A DNA stretch of 64,000 nt from Holophaga sp. (lineage in GTDB: Bacteria > Acidobacteriota > Holophagae > Holophagales > Holophagaceae): contig JADKBC010000001.1 in the NCBI GenBank assembly GCA_016715205.1, positions 62,001 through 126,000 of the forward strand. Reading direction: 5' to 3'. Shown here one piece after another: positions 24,772 to 35,656 of the stretch (the stretch's first letter is position 1; the number at the start of each line of letters is the position of its first letter). A program made the position numbers and the translations under genes. The notes below the pieces were generated by a model that worked only from the letters and a program-made list of their open reading frames with translations, did no database searches and had not been told where the DNA came from.

Positions 24772-25869
24772 GTGACCCCTGATATTCCCTGGGAAAGCCC
24801 CGCCCCCGAGGCCGCCGATGCACCCCAACTCAATGCCGCTGGGCTTTCCAAGGCCCAGCTCGCCGAGCACTTGAAAACCCTGGGCGAGCCGTCGTTCCGG
24901 GCTACCCAGGTTTTTGAAGGCCTCTACAAACACCGCTGGACCCACTGGGAAGCCTTCACCAATCTGCCGAAAACCCTGCGGGAGCGCCTTCACGTAGACG
25001 TCGCCCTGGCCTGGCCAGACATCACGGAATCCCTGGCCAGCGAAGATGGCAGCACCAAGCATGCCTTCCGCCTGGCAGACGGCCAACTCGTCGAAGGCGT
25101 GCACATGCCCTACGCCGGGCGCACCACCCTTTGCCTATCCAGCCAGGTGGGTTGCGCCATGGGCTGCACCTTTTGCGCCACGGGGCAGATGGGCATCGTG
25201 CGCAATCTCACGGCGGCAGAAATCGTGGGGCAGGTGATGGCCATGCTCCTCGCCCACCAGCACCCCGAAGGCGTGCCGATCAACCTGGTCTTCATGGGCA
25301 TGGGCGAACCCATGCATAACCTGGCTCATGTGATGGCCGCCTTTGCGCTGCTCACGGATGCCGGAGGTTTGGCCATTCCTCCGCGGCGAATCACGGTGAG
25401 TACCTGCGGGCTGGTGAGCGGCATCGAGAAGCTCGCAGCGTTCCCCAAACGCCCGCGCCTGGCCCTCAGCCTCAACGGCACCACCAATGAATACCGCTCC
25501 CGCATCATGCCGGTGAACCGGGTGTGGAACCTGGAGGCCCTGGCGAAAACCCTGATGGCCTTTCCCCTGGAACACAACGAACGCATCACCCTGGAATACG
25601 TGCTGCTCAAGGGCGTCACCGATAGCCTGGAGGACGCCCGCCGCCTGAGCACCTTTGCCCGGAAATTCCCCAGCAAGGTCAACTTGATCCCCTTCAATGC
25701 CCACGAGGGTGCTGGGTTTGAAGAGCCTGGCGAAGCCCGGATCCAGGAATTCTGCAAATTCCTTATCGATCGCGATATCACGGTCAGCGTGCGCCGCAGT
25801 CGCGGCCAGGATGTGGCCGGAGCCTGCGGACAGTTGGTACGCGAAGGGCGGAAGCAGCAGGAAGCATGA
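24772..25869 (+). CDS. rlmN: Dual-specificity rRNA/tRNA adenine C2 methyltransferase (radical SAM)
   Basis: RlmN methylates C2 of A2503 in 23S rRNA and A37 in some tRNAs. The CxxxCxxC cluster CAMGCTFC (residues ~128-135 from this start) binds the 4Fe-4S cluster. FMGMGEPMHN, LSLNGTTNEYRS and VSVRRSRGQDVAGACGQL, with the mechanistic Cys near the C-terminus, complete the set. The N-terminal GLSKAQLAEHLKTLGEPSFRATQVFEGLY is the accessory helix-hairpin region. The start is taken as GTG at 24772, with GGAG seven bases upstream. A TTG at 24736 that overlaps the preceding stop is possible and would add 12 residues. Confidence 0.95.
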   Translation: MTPDIPWESPAPEAADAPQLNAAGLSKAQLAEHLKTLGEPSFRATQVFEGLYKHRWTHWEAFTNLPKTLRERLHVDVALAWPDITESLASEDGSTKHAFRLADGQLVEGVHMPYAGRTTLCLSSQVGCAMGCTFCATGQMGIVRNLTAAEIVGQVMAMLLAHQHPEGVPINLVFMGMGEPMHNLAHVMAAFALLTDAGGLAIPPRRITVSTCGLVSGIEKLAAFPKRPRLALSLNGTTNEYRSRIMPVNRVWNLEALAKTLMAFPLEHNERITLEYVLLKGVTDSLEDARRLSTFARKFPSKVNLIPFNAHEGAGFEEPGEARIQEFCKFLIDRDITVSVRRSRGQDVAGACGQLVREGRKQQEA

Positions 25870-26039
25870 CCTTTCCCCGTGGCCATGCTCTTCCCTGCAT
25901 GCCCCCCTTCCCGATGCACCCTCACCCTTGATCCTGGCTGCTTCCCTTGGGATTCTGGTGAGCGTGCCCGGTGGGCCCAAAGCACGTGAATGAATCGAAT
26001 CCTCAATCAACCCCATGCGCCTGAATGGAGACCCTTGCC

Positions 26040-27923
26040 ATGACGACTCCCGCCCCGGAAACCCTGAGCTTCAAGAGCGAACTGAAGCAGGTCTTGCACC
26101 TCATCACCCACTCCCTTTATTCCCATAAGGAAATCTTTCTCCGCGAACTGCTGAGCAACGCCAGCGATGCCATCGACAAGGTCCGCTTCAACAGCCTGGA
26201 GAACGAGGCCCTGCTGGAAAACGATCGCGACTGGACCATTCGTCTCGCGGTGGATCGCGAGGCCAATACCCTCACCGTGTCCGATAACGGCATCGGCATG
26301 GACCACGACACCATCATCGAGCATCTGGGCACCATCGCGAAAAGTGGCACCCGCGCCTTCCTGGAACGGTTGAAGGATGCGGATGCGGGCACGCGCCCCG
26401 AGCTCATCGGGCAGTTCGGAGTGGGCTTCTACAGTTCCTTCATGGTGGCGGATCGCGTCACCGTCATTTCCCGTGCCGCAGGATCCACCGAAGCCGTGCG
26501 CTGGGAATCCGATGGCCAGGGTGAATTCACCGTAGCCCCCGCCCAACGGAACGGTCGTGGCACCGATGTGATCCTGCACCTCAAGGATGAGGAGAAGGAT
26601 TTCCTCGAAACCTGGCGCCTGCGCGGCCTTGTGAAACAGTTCTCCGACTACATCGAGCATCCCATCGTGATGGCCGTTGAGAAAAAGATCGAAGACAAAA
26701 CCACCCTGGAAGATGAAACCCTGAACAGCCAGAAGGCGCTCTGGTTGCGCAGCAAGGCGGATATCACCGAAGAAGAGCACAACGCCTTCTACCGCCAGAT
26801 CTCCGCTGATTTCGAAGACCCGCTCAAGGTGATCCACGTGCAGGCCGAGGGCACACCGAGTTTCCGCGCCCTGCTCTACCTGCCCAAACGCAAGGCCATG
26901 AACCTGCAGTTCGGCGATGCCAAGGCCGGGCCGCGCCTCTACATCAATCGGGTGCTCATCCAGGATCCCTGTGAAGCACTGCTGCCCGCCTGGCTGCGCT
27001 TTGTGAAGGGTGTGGTGGATTGCCCGGATCTGCCCCTCAACGTCAGTCGTGAAATGCTGCAGCAGAATCCCCTGCTGGAGCGGATCCAGAAACATCTCGT
27101 CAAACAGGTGCTGAAGGCGCTGGAGGAATTGAAAACCGCTGAGCGCGAAACCTATGCGGACTTCTTCAAGGAGCTGGGTCAGATCCTCAAGGAGGGCCTT
27201 GGGCGCGACTGGGAGCGACGGGAGGCCATCGCCGATCTGTTGCTGTTTGAGCACCTCAAGGGCGATGCGAGCAAGGGTATTACCCTGGCGGAATACGTGG
27301 AAGCCATGCCCGAAGATCAGCACGATATCTATCATCTGGCGGGCGAGGACCGGGCCGCCCTGGCCCATGCGCCCAGCCTGGAGGCCTTCAAGGCCAAGGG
27401 CTGGGATGTGCTGCTGCTCACCGATCCCATCGATCCCTTCGTGATCCCGGGCCTGCCGGAATACAAAGGCAAGGCCCTGAAGGCCGCAGATCGCCATGCG
27501 CCCGAGCTACCCGAAGCCGAAAAGGCGAAGGCGGAGGCCGCCACGGGCGCCTTCCAGCCCCTGCTGGATTTGTTCAAGACCAAGCTCACGGGACTGAAGG
27601 ATGTGCGCCTTTCCAGCCGCCTCAAGGAGAGCGCCGTCTGCCTGGTGGCCGCCGAGGACGCCATGGACCCCCACATGGAACAGCTCTTGGCCCGCCTGGG
27701 CCAGGGCCATGCGCCCAGTCCGCGCGTGTTGGAACTGAACCCCGAGCATCCCACCGTGAAGGCCCTGCTGGCCCGCCACCAGGCCGATCCAACGGATGCG
27801 AGGCTGGAAAGCTATGCGCACCTGCTGCTGGACCAAGCCCTCATCGCCGAGGGTTCGCGGCCTGAAGATCCCACGGCGTTCCTCGCAAGGGTCAACGAAT
27901 TGATGAGGAATCAACTCGACTGA
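26040..27923 (+). CDS. htpG: Molecular chaperone HtpG (Hsp90)
   Basis: A dimeric ATP-dependent chaperone of 627 residues. The GHKL ATP site is complete: [16 protein letters not shown] (with the catalytic Glu and Asn), [10 protein letters not shown], and [15 protein letters not shown]. The middle domain has the LYLPK and [10 protein letters not shown] patterns and [15 protein letters not shown] with the conserved Arg. The C-terminal dimerisation domain runs from about 500. The ATG at 26040 has GGAGA eight bases upstream; a nearby ATG at 26025 would add five residues. It stands 44 bases before leuS on the same strand. No heat-shock promoter or CIRCE element is evident in the 170-base upstream gap. 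Confidence 0.96.
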   Translation: MTTPAPETLSFKSELKQVLHLITHSLYSHKEIFLRELLSNASDAIDKVRFNSLENEALLENDRDWTIRLAVDREANTLTVSDNGIGMDHDTIIEHLGTIAKSGTRAFLERLKDADAGTRPELIGQFGVGFYSSFMVADRVTVISRAAGSTEAVRWESDGQGEFTVAPAQRNGRGTDVILHLKDEEKDFLETWRLRGLVKQFSDYIEHPIVMAVEKKIEDKTTLEDETLNSQKALWLRSKADITEEEHNAFYRQISADFEDPLKVIHVQAEGTPSFRALLYLPKRKAMNLQFGDAKAGPRLYINRVLIQDPCEALLPAWLRFVKGVVDCPDLPLNVSREMLQQNPLLERIQKHLVKQVLKALEELKTAERETYADFFKELGQILKEGLGRDWERREAIADLLLFEHLKGDASKGITLAEYVEAMPEDQHDIYHLAGEDRAALAHAPSLEAFKAKGWDVLLLTDPIDPFVIPGLPEYKGKALKAADRHAPELPEAEKAKAEAATGAFQPLLDLFKTKLTGLKDVRLSSRLKESAVCLVAAEDAMDPHMEQLLARLGQGHAPSPRVLELNPEHPTVKALLARHQADPTDARLESYAHLLLDQALIAEGSRPEDPTAFLARVNELMRNQLD

Positions 27924-27967
27924 CCTTGGGGCTTGCTGGGCCTTGCCTTCCTTGTGATTCTGGAAGG

Positions 27968-30613
<2,646 letters not shown>

Positions 30614-30644
30614 AGTATCCCTGTCCCCTTCCGACAGGTGCTCG

Positions 30645-33548
30645 ATGCTTAAACGCCTCGCCTTCCTTCTGCTGGCCCTGCTGCCGGTGTGCGGACAAAC
30701 ACCACGCCCCATGCCTGGCATCCACATCAAGGAGGCAGACCGGTCCCAGCCCGCGAGGCTTCATGATCTGCGTATTGGCGTGAAGGTCATCGGCCATGTG
30801 GCAACCACCACTTGGGATCTCACGGTCTTCAACCCGCAGGACCGCGTTCTGGAGGGAGAACTGGTCTTCCCGTTGGGCGATGGCCAGACGGTCACGCGAT
30901 TCGCCATGGATGTGAACGGTCGCCTGCGCGAGGGCGTCGTGGTGGAAAAGGCCAAGGGGCGTAAGACCTTCGAGGAGATCGTCCGGCGCAACGTGGATCC
31001 TGGCCTGCTCGAAAAAACGGCGGGCAATACCTTCAAGGCCCGGGTTTACCCCATCCCCGCCAAGGGCTACAAACGCGTGGTACTCGCCTATGAGCAGGAG
31101 CTACCCGATGCGGGTGCCCGGGGATTGCTCTATCAGTTGCCCTTGGCCTTCACTGACAAGACGGCAACCTTTGGCCTACGGGTGGAAGTGCTGGACCAAC
31201 CTGAAGCACCTCAGACCACATCCAGCCCCTTGGCCAATTTCGCCTTCAAAGCCGTGCAGCGCGGTTTCGTGGCTGAGGAAATGCGGCAGGATTTCATTCC
31301 TAGCTCACCGCTGACGGTGGTGATTCCCCGGGGCGAAGCCAGCGATCAGGTCTTTGTGGAACGGCGCGATGGTCAGGCGTATTTCTTCGTGATGGTGCAT
31401 CCGCGCCTACCGCGTGAGGCCAAGGTGCTGCCCAAGCGCCTGCTGATCGCCTGGGACGCTTCCGCCAGCGCCCGGGGCCGAGACGTGAAGCGGGAACTGG
31501 ACCTGCTCGAAACCTATTTGAAGCGCCTGGGGACCTGCCAGGTGAGCCTCGTCGTGTTTCGCAACGAGGCCGAGCCGGTCAGATCCTTCCGCATTCAAGG
31601 GGGCGATGCCGCAGCCCTTCGCAGCCACCTTGAAGCCTTGCCGCTGGATGGCGCCACGCGCCTGAGCGCCCTGAACATGAAGCAGGTGGAAGCCGATGAA
31701 ACCCTGCTCTTTTCCGATGGTATGAATACCTTCGGCGGCGGAGAGGCACAGTTCCCGCCGGTACCCCTAATGGCCATCAACAGCGCCCTCACCGCTGAAC
31801 ATGGGCTGCTGCGTGCCCTCAGCGAGGGGCGCGGTGGCGAGTATTTGAATCTCCAGAGCCAGAACGAGGAAGACGCCCTGAAAGCGCTCACCTCCCGCCC
31901 CCTCGCCTTCCTGCGGGCCACCTATGGTGCAGGCGACGTGGCTGAGGTCTATCCCAGTGCGGCCCGTGCCGTGCGCGGCCCTTTCGGCGTGGCCGGTCTA
32001 CTCAAGACTCCTCGGGCCAAGGTAACGCTGCACTTCGGGTTCGGCAACACCGAACGCTTCACGCGCACCTTCCAAATCGACGCCGAGAAGGCCGCCGTGG
32101 ATGCACCCGTGGCTCGCCTCTGGGCTCAGAAGAAACTGGCGGAACTGGAGCTGGACAAGACCCAACACGCCAAGGCCATCCTCGCCCTGGGCCAGGCCCA
32201 TAGCCTTGTCACCGAAGGAACCAGCCTCATCGTGCTCGATGATATTGCCGACTACGTGCGCTACCGTATTACCCCACCCGAAGAGCTGCGCGCCGAGTAC
32301 GAGCGGCGTGTCGCGGAAGGACAGGATCAAATCAAACGAGAAGATCAGGCGCATTTTGAAAGCGTTGTGAAGCAGTTTGAAGAACGGAAGGCGTGGTGGA
32401 AGACAGTGTTCAAGGCATCTGCCAAGCCTCCCCGAGAAGCCGTGTCGAAACAAGATTTGAGCATGGCCTATGCCGGATACGGCGGAGCTCCACCTCCGCC
32501 GATTAACCCAAGTCAGGATCTGGTACCAGAAATGGCGCCTCGTGAGCTTCCCACCGCAGATCGTTCCATGGCCAGCGCCAGCCACCTTGCACCCGGTGTA
32601 GCCGGGGGACCTGCGGCTCCCCCATCCGAGCCCTCAGCCACCATCACCCTCAAGCCCTGGAGCCCCGATACGCCCTACCTCAAGGATCTGAAAGTCGCGC
32701 CCAAGGCTGAGCGTTATGCCCTGTACTTGAAGCAGCGCGAGGCCTATGGCAAGACGCCGGGATTCTTCCTGGATGTCTCGGATTATTTCCGGGAGCAGGG
32801 CGAGAAAGATTTGGCCCTGCGCATCCTTTCCAACCTCGCAGAACTAAAACTGGAAGACGCGCCCTTGCTGCGGGTGTTGGGCCAGCGCCTGCGCCAATTG
32901 GGTTTCCGCGATTTGGCGGTGTGGACCTTTGACGAAGTGCTGCGAATGCGGGAGGAAGAGCCCCAAAGCCGTCGCGATTTGGCCTTGGCCTGTGCCGAAG
33001 CGGGCCAACCCCAGCGGGCGCTGGAGCTGCTTTGGGAGGTGGTCAAGACCCGCTGGGATGGGCGCTTCCACGATATCAACCTCATCGCCCTGGGCGAGTT
33101 GAACGCCCTGGTGGCGACCGCCAAGACACGACTCGACCCCTCAATCGTGGATTCACGGCTGCGCGAAAACCTGCCCGTGAATATCCGCGTGGTCCTGAAT
33201 TGGGATACCGATAACAGCGACATGGATCTGCACGTGATCGATCCCCGTGGGGAAGAATGCTTCTACAGCCACAACCGCACCGCCATCGGCGGCCGCATCA
33301 GCGCGGATGTCACCCAGGGCTATGGCCCCGAGGAATTCCTGCTCAAACAGGCCATCCCCGGCACCTACAAGGTGAAAGCGAATTTCTTCGGTACCCGCCA
33401 ACAGACCGCCATCGGCGCCACCACCGTGGTGCTCGAGTTGTATCTCCGGTATGGCACTGGGCGCATGGAAAACAAGTCCATTACCCTGCGTCTGGATGGG
33501 GGCAATCGCATGGTGGATATTGGTGAATTCCGTTTCGACACGAAGTGA
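30645..33548 (+). CDS. Exported VIT-vWA-DUF2135 multidomain protein
   Basis: A 967-residue exported protein. Signal peptide about 1-19 (KRLAFLLLALLPVCGQT). A VIT domain spans about 25-155 (TTWDLTVFNPQDRVLEGELVFPLGDGQTVTRFAMDVNG). A von Willebrand A domain starts near 265 with DASAS as the MIDAS DxSxS. A helical and Pro-rich linker (about 560-680) is followed by repeat helices resembling TPR (about 690-820). DUF2135 lies near the end (NWDTDNSDMDLHVIDPRGEECFYSHN, then PGTYKVKANFFG). The build suggests a metal-dependent adhesion or scaffold protein in the periplasm or on the surface. It lies 31 bases downstream of leuS; no sortase or PEP-CTERM tail is present. Confidence 0.86.
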   Translation: MLKRLAFLLLALLPVCGQTPRPMPGIHIKEADRSQPARLHDLRIGVKVIGHVATTTWDLTVFNPQDRVLEGELVFPLGDGQTVTRFAMDVNGRLREGVVVEKAKGRKTFEEIVRRNVDPGLLEKTAGNTFKARVYPIPAKGYKRVVLAYEQELPDAGARGLLYQLPLAFTDKTATFGLRVEVLDQPEAPQTTSSPLANFAFKAVQRGFVAEEMRQDFIPSSPLTVVIPRGEASDQVFVERRDGQAYFFVMVHPRLPREAKVLPKRLLIAWDASASARGRDVKRELDLLETYLKRLGTCQVSLVVFRNEAEPVRSFRIQGGDAAALRSHLEALPLDGATRLSALNMKQVEADETLLFSDGMNTFGGGEAQFPPVPLMAINSALTAEHGLLRALSEGRGGEYLNLQSQNEEDALKALTSRPLAFLRATYGAGDVAEVYPSAARAVRGPFGVAGLLKTPRAKVTLHFGFGNTERFTRTFQIDAEKAAVDAPVARLWAQKKLAELELDKTQHAKAILALGQAHSLVTEGTSLIVLDDIADYVRYRITPPEELRAEYERRVAEGQDQIKREDQAHFESVVKQFEERKAWWKTVFKASAKPPREAVSKQDLSMAYAGYGGAPPPPINPSQDLVPEMAPRELPTADRSMASASHLAPGVAGGPAAPPSEPSATITLKPWSPDTPYLKDLKVAPKAERYALYLKQREAYGKTPGFFLDVSDYFREQGEKDLALRILSNLAELKLEDAPLLRVLGQRLRQLGFRDLAVWTFDEVLRMREEEPQSRRDLALACAEAGQPQRALELLWEVVKTRWDGRFHDINLIALGELNALVATAKTRLDPSIVDSRLRENLPVNIRVVLNWDTDNSDMDLHVIDPRGEECFYSHNRTAIGGRISADVTQGYGPEEFLLKQAIPGTYKVKANFFGTRQQTAIGATTVVLELYLRYGTGRMENKSITLRLDGGNRMVDIGEFRFDTK

Positions 33549-33622
33549 ATCGCGAATTTGGCGAACCCCCCGTCTCAATCCAGTGTTATTGGAAAACGAT
33601 GGGTACGCCCAGAGGCACCTTG

Positions 33623-34402
33623 TCATAGCCCCTGGAGGTGTGCGACTAAGGCCGTTGCAACCGCAGTGGCCGTGGCTTCCAGATCAGCGGAAGTAGCGCG
33701 GAAGTCATAGCCGAATTCCAATTGCACGCTGTTGATGCCACTGGCGCTGAGCTTTCCGTAGGTGGCGACGATGTACCCGCCATTGAAATCGGGACTCTCC
33801 GTCCCTCCGGCGGTGGTTGGGTTCAACGCCATCCCCGATGTCACCAGGCGCTCCAGGAAGCGACCCGAAGTGTAGAGCATGGGCAGATCAGCGGTTTGGC
33901 CATCCCGGGTACCACGAAACACCACGTGGACATCAAAGCTCTGGCCATGCACATCAACCAACAGCGCCCGTTCACTCGTTCTTGCCAGCGCCACGGCACT
34001 GACCAGAGCGTTTTGATAGGCCTGGTAGAGGGGCGCCACGTTGGCGCTTTGGTAGGCTTCGGAAGCGCTCCGATTGAAGTCCACATATTTCCGGCTGGCC
34101 CTGGCCGCAATCAAGTGAGCGCGGTGGCCAGTGAGCGCCACCAAGTGCTGCTGGATGGCCAGCGCCAGCTCATAGGTGTTGGTATCCAACACGGTGGTGC
34201 CCGATGTGCGCACAGGCACCCCCGGAAGGTCGGTGGTGCCGCCATGGGGTGCACTAATTATGATGGGCAGCGTGCCGGTTTCCAGCGTGAGATACAGCGC
34301 CGGATCGATTGGTTCGGGGGGCGGTGGTGCCTGAGTGGCGGTGCCTCCGCCACATCCGGCCAGCAACAGCGCCAAGGTCAATCCACAAAACAGGCGGATC
34401 AC
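33623..34402 (-). CDS. Lipoprotein with N-formylglutamate amidohydrolase-like domain
   Basis: An exported protein of 259 residues with lipobox LLAGC (Cys17) followed by a Pro-rich spacer. The mature domain has ISAPHGG (about residues 49-55), RASRKYVDFNRS (about 100-111) and LLVDVHGQSF (about 147-156), the pattern of the N-formylglutamate amidohydrolase (FGase) family whose His/Asp/Glu residues bind zinc. These enzymes cleave formylglutamate or related N-acyl amides; a secreted lipoprotein version must act on an extracytoplasmic amide or peptide. Its ATG overlaps the stop of the upstream acyltransferase-like hydrolase (ATGA), so the two are an operon. Convergent with the VIT-vWA gene. Confidence 0.78.
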   Translation of the reverse strand: MIRLFCGLTLALLLAGCGGGTATQAPPPPEPIDPALYLTLETGTLPIIISAPHGGTTDLPGVPVRTSGTTVLDTNTYELALAIQQHLVALTGHRAHLIAARASRKYVDFNRSASEAYQSANVAPLYQAYQNALVSAVALARTSERALLVDVHGQSFDVHVVFRGTRDGQTADLPMLYTSGRFLERLVTSGMALNPTTAGGTESPDFNGGYIVATYGKLSASGINSVQLEFGYDFRATSADLEATATAVATALVAHLQGL

Positions 34403-35583
34403 TTGATCGCCTTGAGCACGGCCAGGGCCCGCTCCGCGGTTTCCTTCTGGAACAGGCGCAATTCCTCAGCAGTACGCGGCACCCTCAGGAACGATTCCGT
34501 CTTTGCCAGTGTCTCTTGCTCCGCCTGGAGAATAGCCGGTAGGAACCCCGACCCTTCGCGGTTGTCCAGTCGAGAGAGATCCAGGTACTCTTCCAGCTCC
34601 CGGCCTTTTAGCGAATGGGCAAGGTTCTTGATGCGCAGGGATTCCACCCATAACGGGGCTTCGCTTCCTTTCCAAAAAACTTCGGGAGTGGCTTCCGCAT
34701 CCACAAAGAGCGGCAGCACGGGCGCAGTTACCGGCTGGCCAGGGACGATCCACATGACCGGGCGCGAGGCGGGATCGCCTGGGCGCTTTCCCTGGAGAAT
34801 CACCGAACACGCAGTATCCCAGCGATTGATCGTATGGCGAGCATGCAACCACTTCGGACTGGCGGGAAGGTTCTTCAGTTCCTGCACCGTGGGGCCACCC
34901 AGAAGCGGATGGCTGGTGTCACGCACCAGTGCGCCCAAGAGGCTTTTCACAGATAGCGGTCCGGCCGCCGCAGCGGTTTTCATCAGCTCCGTGGCGCGCT
35001 GGAATCGCGGATAACCTGCCCCTTTGCCAGCTTCCCCCGACCGCGAAAAATTGGTGATCACCAAGTATTTTTCGGGGGCCGCCAGCGCATTGAAGCGCAC
35101 ATGTGCCCGGCCATGGGTTTCAAATAGAGCTGCGCCGCCCTCGGCATCCACCACGCCAAAGTTAGTGTTCACGCCAAGATCCGGCCCATGATTGGCGTTC
35201 AGGTACGCCTCGAAATCCGCTAAGGTGCGGCAGGTACGCAGCGCATCGGCCATCACCGCACCTTCAAGGTCTTCCATATCCCCGCCCTTTTTGGGCAGGT
35301 TGTAGGACGCCGTGTTCATGATGGCGAACCCGGCATCGTTCACCCCCGCCCAGGCGCGACGGCCACTGGCATCCTCGGCATCCACAAGCGCCAAGTAGCT
35401 GTGTGGCGCCTCGCGCACAAACACCACCTTGTTGGAAAGGCGCCCCGTATCCCGGTTCTTCCAAAGCATGGGTCGTCCGCCTTCGGATACGGCCGTGCTG
35501 ATCACGGCGGCCGTGCACTGCTCGGCAGGTTGAGCGAACCCAAAGAAAGGAAGAAATAAAAGCAGGAACGGCGAAAGGCGCAT
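34399..35583 (-). CDS. Secreted C45-type Ntn-hydrolase (linear amide hydrolase)
   Basis: An exported hydrolase of 394 residues. A signal peptide (RLSPFLLLFLPFFGFAQ) is followed by PAEQ and then Cys23 in CTAAVISTAVSEGGRPMLWKNRDTG, the nucleophile Cys plus the downstream NRD motif of C45/choloylglycine-type Ntn hydrolases. INTASYNLP and TNFGVVDAEGGAALFETHG fit the same fold. Such enzymes cleave linear amides such as penicillin, conjugated bile acids or acylated amino acids after exposing the Cys as N-terminal residue. Substrate unknown. It forms a two-gene operon with the formylglutamate-amidohydrolase-like lipoprotein, suggesting sequential degradation of an external amide. Confidence 0.8.
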   Translation of the reverse strand: MRLSPFLLLFLPFFGFAQPAEQCTAAVISTAVSEGGRPMLWKNRDTGRLSNKVVFVREAPHSYLALVDAEDASGRRAWAGVNDAGFAIMNTASYNLPKKGGDMEDLEGAVMADALRTCRTLADFEAYLNANHGPDLGVNTNFGVVDAEGGAALFETHGRAHVRFNALAAPEKYLVITNFSRSGEAGKGAGYPRFQRATELMKTAAAAGPLSVKSLLGALVRDTSHPLLGGPTVQELKNLPASPKWLHARHTINRWDTACSVILQGKRPGDPASRPVMWIVPGQPVTAPVLPLFVDAEATPEVFWKGSEAPLWVESLRIKNLAHSLKGRELEEYLDLSRLDNREGSGFLPAILQAEQETLAKTESFLRVPRTAEELRLFQKETAERALAVLKAIK

Positions 35584-35656
35584 AAGACCTCCGTGAATCT
35601 CGGTAATCAGAGCGGGACCCCTAAGAATCCCGCACGTTAAACAGAAAATGTGTTTT

